From contig JAPCJN010000084.1 in assembly GCA_027886925.1 (NCBI GenBank), positions 1 to 9,692 of the forward strand: a stretch of DNA of 9,692 bases, in the 5' to 3' direction. Positions 1 to 5,989 of this stretch are shown one piece after another. The notes beneath the pieces were generated by a model that was not told the origin of the DNA, did not search any database, and saw nothing but the letters and a program-made list of their open reading frames with translations. The position numbers and the translations under genes were made by a program. Each line of letters opens with the position of its first letter. The first letter of the stretch is position 1. The DNA is from Nitrososphaerota archaeon. Its GTDB lineage: Archaea > Thermoproteota > Nitrososphaeria > Nitrososphaerales > UBA183.

Positions 1-539
1 GCGCTCCTTCCCAAAGCCAGCTGCTTTACGGGAGGATCCGCCCCGGGTTCTCCTTGAGGGATTCGCCTCTCGACATAGCCCAGGACCCTTTCAGCCAGAC
101 TTTCCGCGGGAACGCTCGGGTTGGCGAACATCTTGAGCCACTGCGCCCAGTCGCTCGTGAATTCCGCATTTGAGCGGTCGGCCGCCGCAGAATAGAGGGT
201 GGAGGCCTGGTCGAGCTTCTCTGGTAGCTCGCCTAGGGCCTTGAGAGACAGCGCAGGTGACGTGAACGCCTCCCAAACCTCCGTCTCAGTGATCGCGGCA
301 TCAAACCAAGCCACGCTTCCGGGGTCGCCTGTTTCCGCGATTGTTCTCCCCTGCAGGAATGCGAATCTCGCTTCGATCCAGTTACCCTGCTCCAACGCGA
401 CCACTCCTTCCCACTTTCGAACCGTGGCCCTCAGGTATGGTTGGGACCTGGGGTCCAGGTCGAGCAGTTTCTTCAACGAGTTGGTGGCTTGCTTTTGCAT
501 CGCGACCCTCTCAGGGCCGACCTTTTCGTGCGAGCTCAT
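1..539 (-). CDS. Hypothetical protein, 3' end cut by the window edge
   Basis: An open frame on the minus strand runs without a stop from ATG at 539 off the left edge (about 179 codons seen). Codons after the ATG are mostly GC-ending, as in the neighbouring genes, which supports real coding. The visible protein begins MSSHEKVGPERVAMQKQ and is rich in Ala, Glu, Leu, Trp and Arg with no membrane helix. Repeated helix-like stretches (around residues 14-45, 50-75 and 105-150) suggest an all-alpha, possibly TPR-like, cytoplasmic protein, but no family motif is recognised. The frame stays open upstream to an in-frame TTG at 581. Those 14 extra codons are poor in GC at the third position, so ATG 539 is preferred. 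It is divergent from the methyltransferase at 714. Confidence 0.7.
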   Translation of the reverse strand, partial: MSSHEKVGPERVAMQKQATNSLKKLLDLDPRSQPYLRATVRKWEGVVALEQGNWIEARFAFLQGRTIAETGDPGSVAWFDAAITETEVWEAFTSPALSLKALGELPEKLDQASTLYSAAADRSNAEFTSDWAQWLKMFANPSVPAESLAERVLGYVERRIPQGEPGADPPVKQLALGRS

Positions 540-618
540 CCAAAGATGAAACGCCTCTCTTTCAGGTCCAGAAACGCTCAAGGAAGAATCACGAGTCGAC
601 TCCTTGACCGAGGAGCAT

Positions 619-630
619 GACTAATTAGTC
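619..630. promoter_or_regulatory. Perfect 12-bp palindrome GACTAATTAGTC between divergent genes
   Basis: GACTAATTAGTC is its own reverse complement and lies between the divergent starts at 539 and 714. Its AT-rich core (TAATTA) could serve as a TATA-like element for the minus-strand gene; a start site about 26 bp downstream would fall near 598. It could also be an operator for a dimeric regulator. A related CTAACTAG lies at 651-658. The sequence is seen; the role is inference. Confidence 0.35.
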
Positions 631-682
631 TACCTACGGGAAGGAACGCAGCTAACTAGATTTTACAGTGATCGACGCAAGG

Positions 683-690
683 CTATAGAG
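683..690 (+). promoter_or_regulatory. TATA-like box for the methyltransferase gene
   Basis: CTATAGAG is centred about 28 bp before TTG 714. This matches the leaderless spacing seen elsewhere in the window and supports the TTG start. The box is short and not a strong consensus. Confidence 0.35.
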
Positions 691-713
691 ACTCGACGCG
701 AAGGCGAACGGGC

Positions 714-1352
714 TTGTACTACAAGGGAGAAAAGATGGGGGAGACGTCCTCCAACACTGACCTCCATGGGTTCGGACCGCAAATCAGAAGCGAACTTGCG
801 GCGCGCATCCCCTTTGACAGGAAGCTGAGGGTACTGGACGTCGGCACCGGCTTCGGGTTGAACGTCGGTTTCCTGACTGGGCACCTCTCGAGGAGCAGCA
901 AGATATGGACGGTCGATCCCTCGAGCGAGGTTCTCGACAAGGTGAAGTCGGATCTGGGAAGGAAGGCTGCTTCGACGGTCGAGTTCGTGAAGGCTAGCGC
1001 CGATAGACTAGACTTTGAAAACGGCTTCTTTGACTTTGCTGTCTCCGTGATGGTCATGCACCACATAGACTCTATCGAGCCTGTCCTGGAGGAACTTGTG
1101 AGGGTGGTAAAGGGAGGCGGAGGCCTGTTCATCGTCGACTTTTACCCGAAGGCGGCGCGCACCCTCGAGTTTCAGACCAGGCACAAGGAGCGCGACTTTT
1201 TCGAACCCGCGACGATAAAGAAGCAACTCACGAAGGCGGCAACGGATGTCAAGACTGTTGACTTTGGCCTCTGGTACCTGGTCGAGGCGACAAAACCATC
1301 GCGAAGGGAAATGTCTCCAAAGTCAGCTAGTAGAAGACCGGGTCCTTCTTAG
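714..1352 (+). CDS. Class I SAM-dependent methyltransferase
   Basis: A 212-residue Rossmann-fold methyltransferase. Motif I is VLDVGTGFGL (residues 40-49), the SAM-binding glycine loop. The acidic residue ending the second strand is D68 in TVDPSSEVL. FFDFAVSVMVMHHI (105-118) is the motif IV/post-motif segment, and VVKGGGGLFIVDF (131-143) is the strand before the C-terminal half. The acceptor substrate cannot be told from sequence; the closest resemblance is to the broad UbiE/ArsM-like group. Start: TTG 714 lies about 28 bp after a TATA-like box, which fits a leaderless transcript. ATG 735, with GGGAG five bases upstream, is a real alternative that removes only seven residues. The basic tail (SRREMSPKSASRRPG) overlaps the 3' end of the convergent nucleotidyltransferase gene by 26 bp. 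Confidence 0.88.
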   Translation: MYYKGEKMGETSSNTDLHGFGPQIRSELAARIPFDRKLRVLDVGTGFGLNVGFLTGHLSRSSKIWTVDPSSEVLDKVKSDLGRKAASTVEFVKASADRLDFENGFFDFAVSVMVMHHIDSIEPVLEELVRVVKGGGGLFIVDFYPKAARTLEFQTRHKERDFFEPATIKKQLTKAATDVKTVDFGLWYLVEATKPSRREMSPKSASRRPGPS

Positions 1353-1890
1353 TGTCCTTCCCCCTCGTCTCAGGGGGCTTGTATTTCCAGTCCAGAATCC
1401 TTGCGACGTCGAGCTCGGTCCGCGCGGGCACCAGCCGCGGAGGCTCCTCCCTGGTCCAGATGCCCTGCGAGTTGATGAGGAGCCCCTTGTTTCTGGCCTT
1501 GATCGTCATGCCTATCGTGTGCCCCTTCGGCCCGGTGGCCCACATCAGGGTGACACCCCAGGAATCCTCGCTAGGGCAGATGAACAGGTTTACCTGGACG
1601 CCCTTGTACATGAAATCTGAGATCACCGCCCCGAAGGATATCACCATGCCGCCTATCTCGACGACCCGCTTCTCGACCTTGTCCTTCCATCGCCCAAAGT
1701 CGCCGTTGGGTATCACCGCGAAGTCGATGTCGTGGACTATCGGCTCGCTCCTCCTAAGGCTTCCACCCAGCTCGCACCTCTTGTGGAGGCCCTTCGTCTT
1801 CCTCGAAAAGTCGTCTGCGATCTTCTTCGCAAACTTCGGGTCCAGGTCCTTTTTCAGCGACCTTCCTACTTTAGCTGAGACAGGAGGCAT
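1327..1890 (-). CDS. DNA polymerase beta/X-type nucleotidyltransferase, putative NHEJ polymerase
   Basis: A 187-residue protein with the Pol X palm signature. GGSLRRSEPIVHDIDFAVIP (42-61) is the GS-RR...DxD motif, with metal ligands D54 and D56. KGVQVNLFICP (96-106) is the strand that normally carries the third catalytic Asp, but here it is N101 (codon AAC). WGVTLMWATGPKGH (111-124) and KGLLINSQGIW (135-145) match the conserved TGS-H and LN-G segments of the Pol X thumb. The 8-kDa lyase, BRCT and PHP domains of larger Pol X enzymes are absent, so this is a bare catalytic core. The expected role is gap filling or end processing with the adjacent Ku and ligase. The Asn substitution makes normal polymerase activity uncertain; a structural or altered-specificity role is possible. 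ATG 1890 overlaps the ligase gene by 25 bp and has AAGGTG eight bases upstream, indicating translation as the last operon gene. Confidence 0.82.
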   Translation of the reverse strand: MPPVSAKVGRSLKKDLDPKFAKKIADDFSRKTKGLHKRCELGGSLRRSEPIVHDIDFAVIPNGDFGRWKDKVEKRVVEIGGMVISFGAVISDFMYKGVQVNLFICPSEDSWGVTLMWATGPKGHTIGMTIKARNKGLLINSQGIWTREEPPRLVPARTELDVARILDWKYKPPETRGKDTKKDPVFY

Positions 1891-2693
1891 TCGCTCGGCA
1901 CCTTGTCGTGTCTAACGCGGAGTATGAAAGGCCCGCGGAGCTTCGTGTCTTCGGTGACCTGGTTGAACCTTACCTCGACCACCGTGCCTATGGTCACCTG
2001 GCGAGGGTCGACCCTCTCGACGAACGCCCCGACCTTTCCTATGTCTACGCGCTGGCCGTTGTCGTCGTAGACCGCAATGAACCACGACCTCGGCACCCCC
2101 GTCCTCTTCATCTCTTGGGTCTCCTCGTAGCCGGTGACGAAGCAGTCTATGGTGTCGAACCTCTTCACCTTCAGCCACGAGTTGGGCTGACCATAGGTCG
2201 AGGCGGGGTTCTTCACTATCATTCCCTCGCGCCCCCGCTTGATGAACCTCTCTTTGAGCAGCAGTATCTGCTCGAACGACTTTGCTAGCGTAGACTTGAC
2301 TTCCAAGTTGTTTCCTCGAAGGATCTGATGCAGGATTTTCTTCCTCTCTGTGAGTATCAGTGGACGGACGTCCCTGTCATCGACCTGAAGCACGTCGAAC
2401 AAGAACATGCCCTCTTTTGAGACGTACTCCCCGTCGAGTATCATCCTGTGAGGGGCGTGGATGAACTCCGGGACTGTCGTGAATACCTTGGGACTGCTCT
2501 TCGGCGTATACATCTCTCCGTGCTTGCTCGAGACCACGAGCTTCTCGCCGCTTTTGAAGAGGAAGACCCTGATGCCGTCGAGCTTCGGCTCGCAAATCGA
2601 GGGGAGAGGATTCGTCGCGAGCCAGGTCCCTAGGTCGGTCTTCACTGCGTGGGAGAAGTTCTCGAGGACGTAGTTCGAGAGCTCGTCGCTCAT
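1866..2693 (-). CDS. Minimal ATP-dependent DNA ligase, LigD-like core
   Basis: A 275-residue ligase with all nucleotidyltransferase motifs in order. Motif I is EPKLDGIR (35-42), K37 being the adenylated lysine. The SSKHG element is at 55-59. Motif III is LDGEY (86-90), IIIa is FLFDVLQVDD (97-106), IV is EGMIVKNP (156-163) and V is WLKVKR (173-178). An OB-fold follows, ending in motif VI-like LRGPFILRVRHDKVPSEC (252-269), which closely resembles the R-P-FLR-R-DK-P-EC ending of LigD ligase domains. There is no N-terminal DNA-binding domain, so it is far shorter than the replicative archaeal ligase (about 550-600 residues). This form typically seals breaks in bacterial NHEJ. Start ATG 2693 has GGTGAG eight bases upstream. 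It lies 46 bp after the Ku stop and overlaps the downstream nucleotidyltransferase gene. Confidence 0.93.
   Translation of the reverse strand: MSDELSNYVLENFSHAVKTDLGTWLATNPLPSICEPKLDGIRVFLFKSGEKLVVSSKHGEMYTPKSSPKVFTTVPEFIHAPHRMILDGEYVSKEGMFLFDVLQVDDRDVRPLILTERKKILHQILRGNNLEVKSTLAKSFEQILLLKERFIKRGREGMIVKNPASTYGQPNSWLKVKRFDTIDCFVTGYEETQEMKRTGVPRSWFIAVYDDNGQRVDIGKVGAFVERVDPRQVTIGTVVEVRFNQVTEDTKLRGPFILRVRHDKVPSECLLSQLK
1899..1904 (-). promoter_or_regulatory. Ribosome binding site of the nucleotidyltransferase gene
   Basis: On the minus strand AAGGTG lies inside the ligase coding region, eight bases before ATG 1890. It fixes that start and shows the third operon gene is translated from an SD site within the overlap. 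Confidence 0.6.
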
Positions 2694-2701
2694 CGGCCCT
2701 T

Positions 2702-2707
2702 CTCACC
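2702..2707 (-). promoter_or_regulatory. Ribosome binding site of the ligase gene
   Basis: On the minus strand GGTGAG lies eight bases before ATG 2693, in the 46-bp gap after the Ku stop. This is the usual archaeal signal for an internal operon gene and supports co-transcription with Ku. Confidence 0.65.
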
Positions 2708-2739
2708 AAGACCCGAGTGATGCGGCTGCGACATCTGGA

Positions 2740-3585
2740 TTACTTTGAGATTGTGACCTTTGGCTTCTTCTTTGCGGTCGGCACCGGCGCAAGCTTACCC
2801 CCTTTCTCTTCTTCAGCCTCAAGGGCCCATGCTTCGTCGAGCTGAAGTATCCCCTCGCTCATCCCCATCAACAACCACAGCCTTCCGTCTTTCCTCTCGT
2901 ATGGATAGACCACGGCCGTGTAGAACTGATACCCCCTGCCCCAGGAGAAGAATGCGACCAGCGCTGTCTGCTTCTCGAGAAGGTATCTCGCGAGCTGTTT
3001 CACCCTCGAGACCGTCTCCTTCACCTTCTTGTCGGTGTCGGGCCCCAACTGGTATACCTCCTTGAACTTGTACTCGGCCAACCTCTCGAGCGGGACGAAA
3101 CCGTCCTTGTCGACCTCCACCCGGGTGGTCCTGTCGAAAGGCTCGATCTCTTCCCCGTCCTGCTTGTCGATGACCTCGGTGGCCGGAATCTCAATCCACT
3201 GACCCGAGACCTCCAGTTCCTGCTTCAGGAAATACCTCTTTTCCGTGCGGACCGAGACCAACCACTTTCCGTCGTATCTCACCTTCTTCTTCGCGTCGTC
3301 TGGAGAGATCTCTTCCATGTCCACTCGCTCGCCGCTAGGACCCAGCTTGTAGCGGTACATCCTTGGTACCTCACGAGAAACGACCTCTTTCCCAGTCTTC
3401 TTGTCTACCTTCATGTAGTGGACGGGCTTCAGGTCGCCGTGCGCCTTTGCAGCCCGCATGTGGTACTCGACAGCCCCTAGGCCGAGAGTCGGGATGTTGA
3501 GGCTGAGGACCCCTCGCCAAGAGGCCCTAGCAGCGGCTGCGCTGTCGGCCTGCTTCTCGACCTCAGCGAAGATGTTCTTTGCCAA
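2740..3585 (-). CDS. ku: Ku-family DNA end-binding protein (NHEJ)
   Basis: Predicted to bind double-strand break ends as a homodimeric ring and recruit the ligase and polymerase encoded just downstream. From TTG 3585 it is 281 residues, the usual size of prokaryotic Ku. RASWRGVLSLNIPTLGLG (20-37) matches the conserved Ku start (R-A-W-G-S-FGLV-P). GFVPLERLAEYKFKEVYQLG (163-182) matches the Ku core pattern (hydrophobic-P-L-E, then F-K-Y-L-P-D). YLLEKQTALVAFF (201-213) and VVYPYERKDGRLWLLMG (225-241) match later Ku strands. A Lys-rich tail (AKKKPK, 271-276) resembles the basic tails of bacterial Ku. The frame stays open to ATG 3774, but codons 1-63 of that longer version are AT-ending and include a TATA-like box. 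The extension is therefore probably promoter DNA. TTG 3600 is another possible start. First gene of the operon. Confidence 0.78.
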   Translation of the reverse strand: MAKNIFAEVEKQADSAAAARASWRGVLSLNIPTLGLGAVEYHMRAAKAHGDLKPVHYMKVDKKTGKEVVSREVPRMYRYKLGPSGERVDMEEISPDDAKKKVRYDGKWLVSVRTEKRYFLKQELEVSGQWIEIPATEVIDKQDGEEIEPFDRTTRVEVDKDGFVPLERLAEYKFKEVYQLGPDTDKKVKETVSRVKQLARYLLEKQTALVAFFSWGRGYQFYTAVVYPYERKDGRLWLLMGMSEGILQLDEAWALEAEEEKGGKLAPVPTAKKKPKVTISK

Positions 3586-3632
3586 AAATCTCTCTGCCAA
3601 AATTTCCGAGCCATCCTTATTTAATTTTGCCA
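3580..3632. repeat. Repeats TGCCAAAAAT / TGCCAAAATT / AATTTTGCCA around the Ku promoter
   Basis: Three copies of a TGCCAAAA-type element occur. TGCCAAAAAT (3580-3589) and TGCCAAAATT (3595-3604) are direct repeats 15 bp apart. AATTTTGCCA (3623-3632) is an inverted copy of the second with one mismatch. They bracket the TATA box and the expected transcription start, a typical position for an archaeal repressor site. AT-rich sequence gives chance matches easily, so the regulatory role is inference. Confidence 0.35.
3618..3625 (-). promoter_or_regulatory. TATA box for the Ku-ligase-nucleotidyltransferase operon
   Basis: On the minus strand the AT-rich run AAAATTAAATAAGG (3615-3628) contains ATTAAATA. 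A start site about 26 bp downstream falls near 3595, leaving roughly 10 bases of leader before TTG 3585. The box lies inside the longest possible Ku frame, which argues against the long version. Near-identical TGCCAAAA-type repeats surround it. Confidence 0.5.
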
Positions 3633-3808
3633 CCGTTGCTCCGATAGGAGAGGAGCCTGTGATTTTCTCTGGTTTTGAGGAATTATGTGCAAGATATTGA
3701 ATCAAGTCATCGCGGGGTTGGATTTCGGCGCTTCGTTGGTCCGTCGCACCGACTAATCGAAACCGTATCACCATACTCCTGGCTGTATCAGAATCGTTTC
3801 ACCGAACC

Positions 3809-3816
3809 GATATAGT
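3809..3816 (+). promoter_or_regulatory. TATA-like box for the four-helix membrane protein gene
   Basis: GATATAGT is centred about 28 bp before GTG 3840 and 40 bp before ATG 3852. It favours a leaderless GTG start, or a transcript with a 12-base leader to the ATG. With the Ku promoter it makes 3586-3839 a divergent promoter region; nothing else was recognised there. Confidence 0.4.
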
Positions 3817-3839
3817 TGCACCGCTCGCATACATCGCCA

Positions 3840-4340
3840 GTGATTCAAGAAATGACACAGCAAAAGGAAACTTTTCCGAACACGGCATCGGTGCTCGCGA
3901 TAATCGCGGGCTCCCTCATGATCGCGGCAGCGGTCATCATCCTCATTTTCTCTGCCTATGTCGTCCCGTACATGAACAACTTCATCTCCCAGGGCATCCG
4001 CTCGGGCGCTTTCAACGTGACCTCGCCTCATTTCAATGGGAGCTTCATCAACCACATCAACGGCACCACCTTCTCCCCCTCTCAGATTCCGGGCTTCGTG
4101 GCGAGCCTAATGCAGGGGATAGGGCTGTTCGGGCTGATATCGGGAATCATCGTCCTCGTCTCGGGAGCGATGATCAGGACCAATCCAAGTCAGCGCACCC
4201 TTTGGGGAGTGCTCATTCTGGTCTTCTCGGTCCTCAGCTTCTTCGGGACGGGAGGGTTCGTCATAGGCGCAATTTTGGGGATACTGGGCGGCATAATGAC
4301 CCTCACATGGAGAGCGCCGACGGCGACGACGGCGGCCTAG
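3840..4340 (+). CDS. Four-helix integral membrane protein of unknown function
   Basis: A 166-residue protein (from GTG 3840) with four predicted membrane helices at about residues 16-42, 88-111, 120-136 and 138-158. Between helices 1 and 2 is a loop of about 45 residues that must be extracellular if the N terminus is inside. It carries three N-glycosylation sequons (NVT at 59, NGS at 66, NGT at 74), consistent with an exposed archaeal surface loop. Helices 2-4 are rich in Gly and Ile/Leu (GLISGIIVLVSGAMI; GAILGILGGIM), as in small four-helix archaeal membrane proteins of unknown role. No catalytic motif is visible. ATG 3852 is an alternative start. It lies 71 bp upstream of, and on the same strand as, the membrane-anchored regulator at 4412, so the two may form a unit. 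Confidence 0.8.
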   Translation: MIQEMTQQKETFPNTASVLAIIAGSLMIAAAVIILIFSAYVVPYMNNFISQGIRSGAFNVTSPHFNGSFINHINGTTFSPSQIPGFVASLMQGIGLFGLISGIIVLVSGAMIRTNPSQRTLWGVLILVFSVLSFFGTGGFVIGAILGILGGIMTLTWRAPTATTAA

Positions 4341-4411
4341 GCCTACGAGCCGTTCAAGGACGGACAAGGTAAAGAGCCGACGAGCCTAGCGGGAGCGCGA
4401 GGTCCGAGCCG

Positions 4412-4942
4412 GTGCAGAAGCTCAAGATACTGCTGATACTGCTTCTGGTCGCGACGTCCGGCCTCGCGGTCTCGATATACTTGCTCGCGCTGATCTTCGC
4501 GCGGACAGGGTCGCCGCTATCCGTCCTCTATCAGGTGCTGACCGGCGCGTTCCCTCCAGGCCTGTCTTTCTTCATACCGCTATCCTCTCTCCTTTTCCTC
4601 AGCACCGTCTTAGCAAGCATGGTTGGCGTGATCTATTTCCTTGTGCTGCCTGAGATGAAGAACTACTACTACGAATCCGAGCCCGGGAATGGCGCGAGCG
4701 CGATGGTCATGAGGACCTTGAAGCCCGAGGAGAGGAAGGTCGTCGGAGTTCTCAAGGTCCACGGAGGTACATACCTCCAGAAGTTCATCACACAGGAGAC
4801 AGGCATGTCGAGGCTGAAGACCCATAGGGTCGTCGCCACGCTCTCGGAGAGAGGGATCGTCCACATCGAGAAGAAGGGGAACACCAACGAGGTGTCGCTC
4901 GTGAGATGGTTCATCGACGGGATGGGCAGCTCAGACACGTAG
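4412..4942 (+). CDS. Membrane-anchored winged-helix transcriptional regulator
   Basis: A 176-residue protein with two membrane helices (about 5-30 and 53-80) and a C-terminal DNA-binding domain. From about 103, LKPEERKVVGVLKVHGG begins a winged helix-turn-helix. TYLQKFITQETGMSRLKTHR (120-139) is the helix-turn-helix core, and VVATLSERGIVHIEKKGNTN (140-159) is the last helix and wing. This arrangement is known from predicted membrane-associated regulators of the COG2512 type. The short loop between the helices (31-52) would face outside and the DNA-binding domain the cytoplasm, suggesting a one-component membrane sensor. GTG 4412 has GAGGT eight bases upstream; an in-frame TAA a short distance upstream leaves no other good start. 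Target genes are unknown; the preceding membrane protein is the obvious candidate partner. Confidence 0.82.
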   Translation: MQKLKILLILLLVATSGLAVSIYLLALIFARTGSPLSVLYQVLTGAFPPGLSFFIPLSSLLFLSTVLASMVGVIYFLVLPEMKNYYYESEPGNGASAMVMRTLKPEERKVVGVLKVHGGTYLQKFITQETGMSRLKTHRVVATLSERGIVHIEKKGNTNEVSLVRWFIDGMGSSDT

Positions 4943-4963
4943 CGACCGGAAGGGAACGAGCCT

Positions 4964-5968
4964 CTATCTTATGCCGGTGTCGATCGAGACCGTGACGCCA
5001 GAGGCGACGCCCGAGACGACCGTGAAACCCTTTGGCAGGGCTGAGCCGCAACCCAGGAAAGTGCAATTTGACAGGTTCAAAGAATAGCTCCCGGGAGCCA
5101 AAGAAACCTTCAGCGACCCTGACACCTCGCACCCATCGGAGAGCCAATCGACCGGGAGCGCCAAGCTATGGCCTGCTGAAATCGTTATGATTGCTTCGAT
5201 GGAAGAATAGGGCGACGGTGCTGGACCTTTGGTGGCGTTTGCCCTGCAAACTGGGACGATGGGTCCGATGTCGGCTTGCAGTGCTAGAGTCCCGTTCCCT
5301 ACCGCCGCTGTCGTGGCAGTTGTCTGCTGCCCTCCGACCGAGAATTCCAGAGTCGCAACTGCTCCCCATTCGTCTCCGGCCACCACCGTGTAGACTCCGG
5401 GGCTGAGCGCCTGGAGGGATGACGAGTCCGAATATTCCCCGCTCACGGTGACGTTGGCTGACATCGACGTCGGTGACGCGTTGCTGCCGGGAAGCACCGC
5501 TGCCAAGTCGCTCGTCGGTTGGAAGAGATAGGCGGTCACGAGCCTGATCAACAGCGGGCATGGGACGACCGGATAGATCCGCAGCGGTTGAGCCTGCGAG
5601 GCGTTTCCTGGCCTCCACGGCCCCGGAAACACCGCGACACCGAACGGGTAGGCGCCTGTCCCGCAAGCGCCGAGTGAAAGGCTGTCGACCTTCCATAGTT
5701 GCGCGACGGTGACGTTGTTGGCCGTCGCCTCGGCGTTATACTCACTGACGGTTATCCCGAGCCTGCTTCCAGAGGTGAGGTTGGTTGTGTTGAGCGCCAG
5801 CCGGAGCTGCAGGCCGTTGGACGCGGCCGTCGACGTACTGCCAGTCTCGGAAGCGCCTGTGGAAGTAGTCGAACCTCCCTGCGAGGGGGCCTTGAAGACG
5901 AGCAGGGACGCTCCCGCCAAAAGAGCCGCCACCACGACGACCGCAGCGACTGCCTGCCAGGGCTTCAT
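4964..5968 (-). CDS. Secreted, membrane-tethered protein with a C-terminal beta-sandwich-like domain
   Basis: A 334-residue protein. Residues 5-25 form one hydrophobic helix (anchor or signal), followed by a Ser/Thr/Gly linker (28-50), so the rest is outside the cell. It contains many N-X-S/T sequons (for example N59, N63, N85, N122) and six cysteines (102, 137, 241, 280, 302, 307) that could form disulfides. The outer part looks like two beta-rich domains: about 52-212, and 224-334 after a QQTTATTAA linker. The second has GPIVPVC (235-241), SLKVSLAPGSYSLNLSNC (285-302) and the ending VSIDTGIR. This resembles the GP-CPV...L-PG-Y...D-GIR pattern of a secreted transthyretin-like fold. No enzymatic motif is seen. 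ATG 5968 lies 26 bp after a TATA-like box, fitting leaderless initiation. Convergent with the regulator gene, 21 bp apart. Confidence 0.82.
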   Translation of the reverse strand: MKPWQAVAAVVVVAALLAGASLLVFKAPSQGGSTTSTGASETGSTSTAASNGLQLRLALNTTNLTSGSRLGITVSEYNAEATANNVTVAQLWKVDSLSLGACGTGAYPFGVAVFPGPWRPGNASQAQPLRIYPVVPCPLLIRLVTAYLFQPTSDLAAVLPGSNASPTSMSANVTVSGEYSDSSSLQALSPGVYTVVAGDEWGAVATLEFSVGGQQTTATTAAVGNGTLALQADIGPIVPVCRANATKGPAPSPYSSIEAIITISAGHSLALPVDWLSDGCEVSGSLKVSLAPGSYSLNLSNCTFLGCGSALPKGFTVVSGVASGVTVSIDTGIR

Positions 5969-5989
5969 TGAGGGTTGGCAGTGCGGATA

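Noticed and set aside
199..607. Two plus-strand frames (199-549 and 341-607)
   Set aside because: They lie opposite the minus-strand frame open from 539 to the left edge, which has the GC-ending codon pattern of the real genes. They have Ser/Pro/Arg-rich shadow composition and no recognisable motif.
1352..2288. Plus-strand frames across the ligase and nucleotidyltransferase genes
   Set aside because: The minus strand encodes clear ligase and Pol X motifs throughout; the plus-strand frames are shadows.
5166..5696. 176-residue minus-strand frame inside the secreted-protein gene
   Set aside because: It is a +1 shadow, Arg/Ser-rich, with no motif. The overlapping 334-residue frame has an anchor helix, sequons and a matching promoter.
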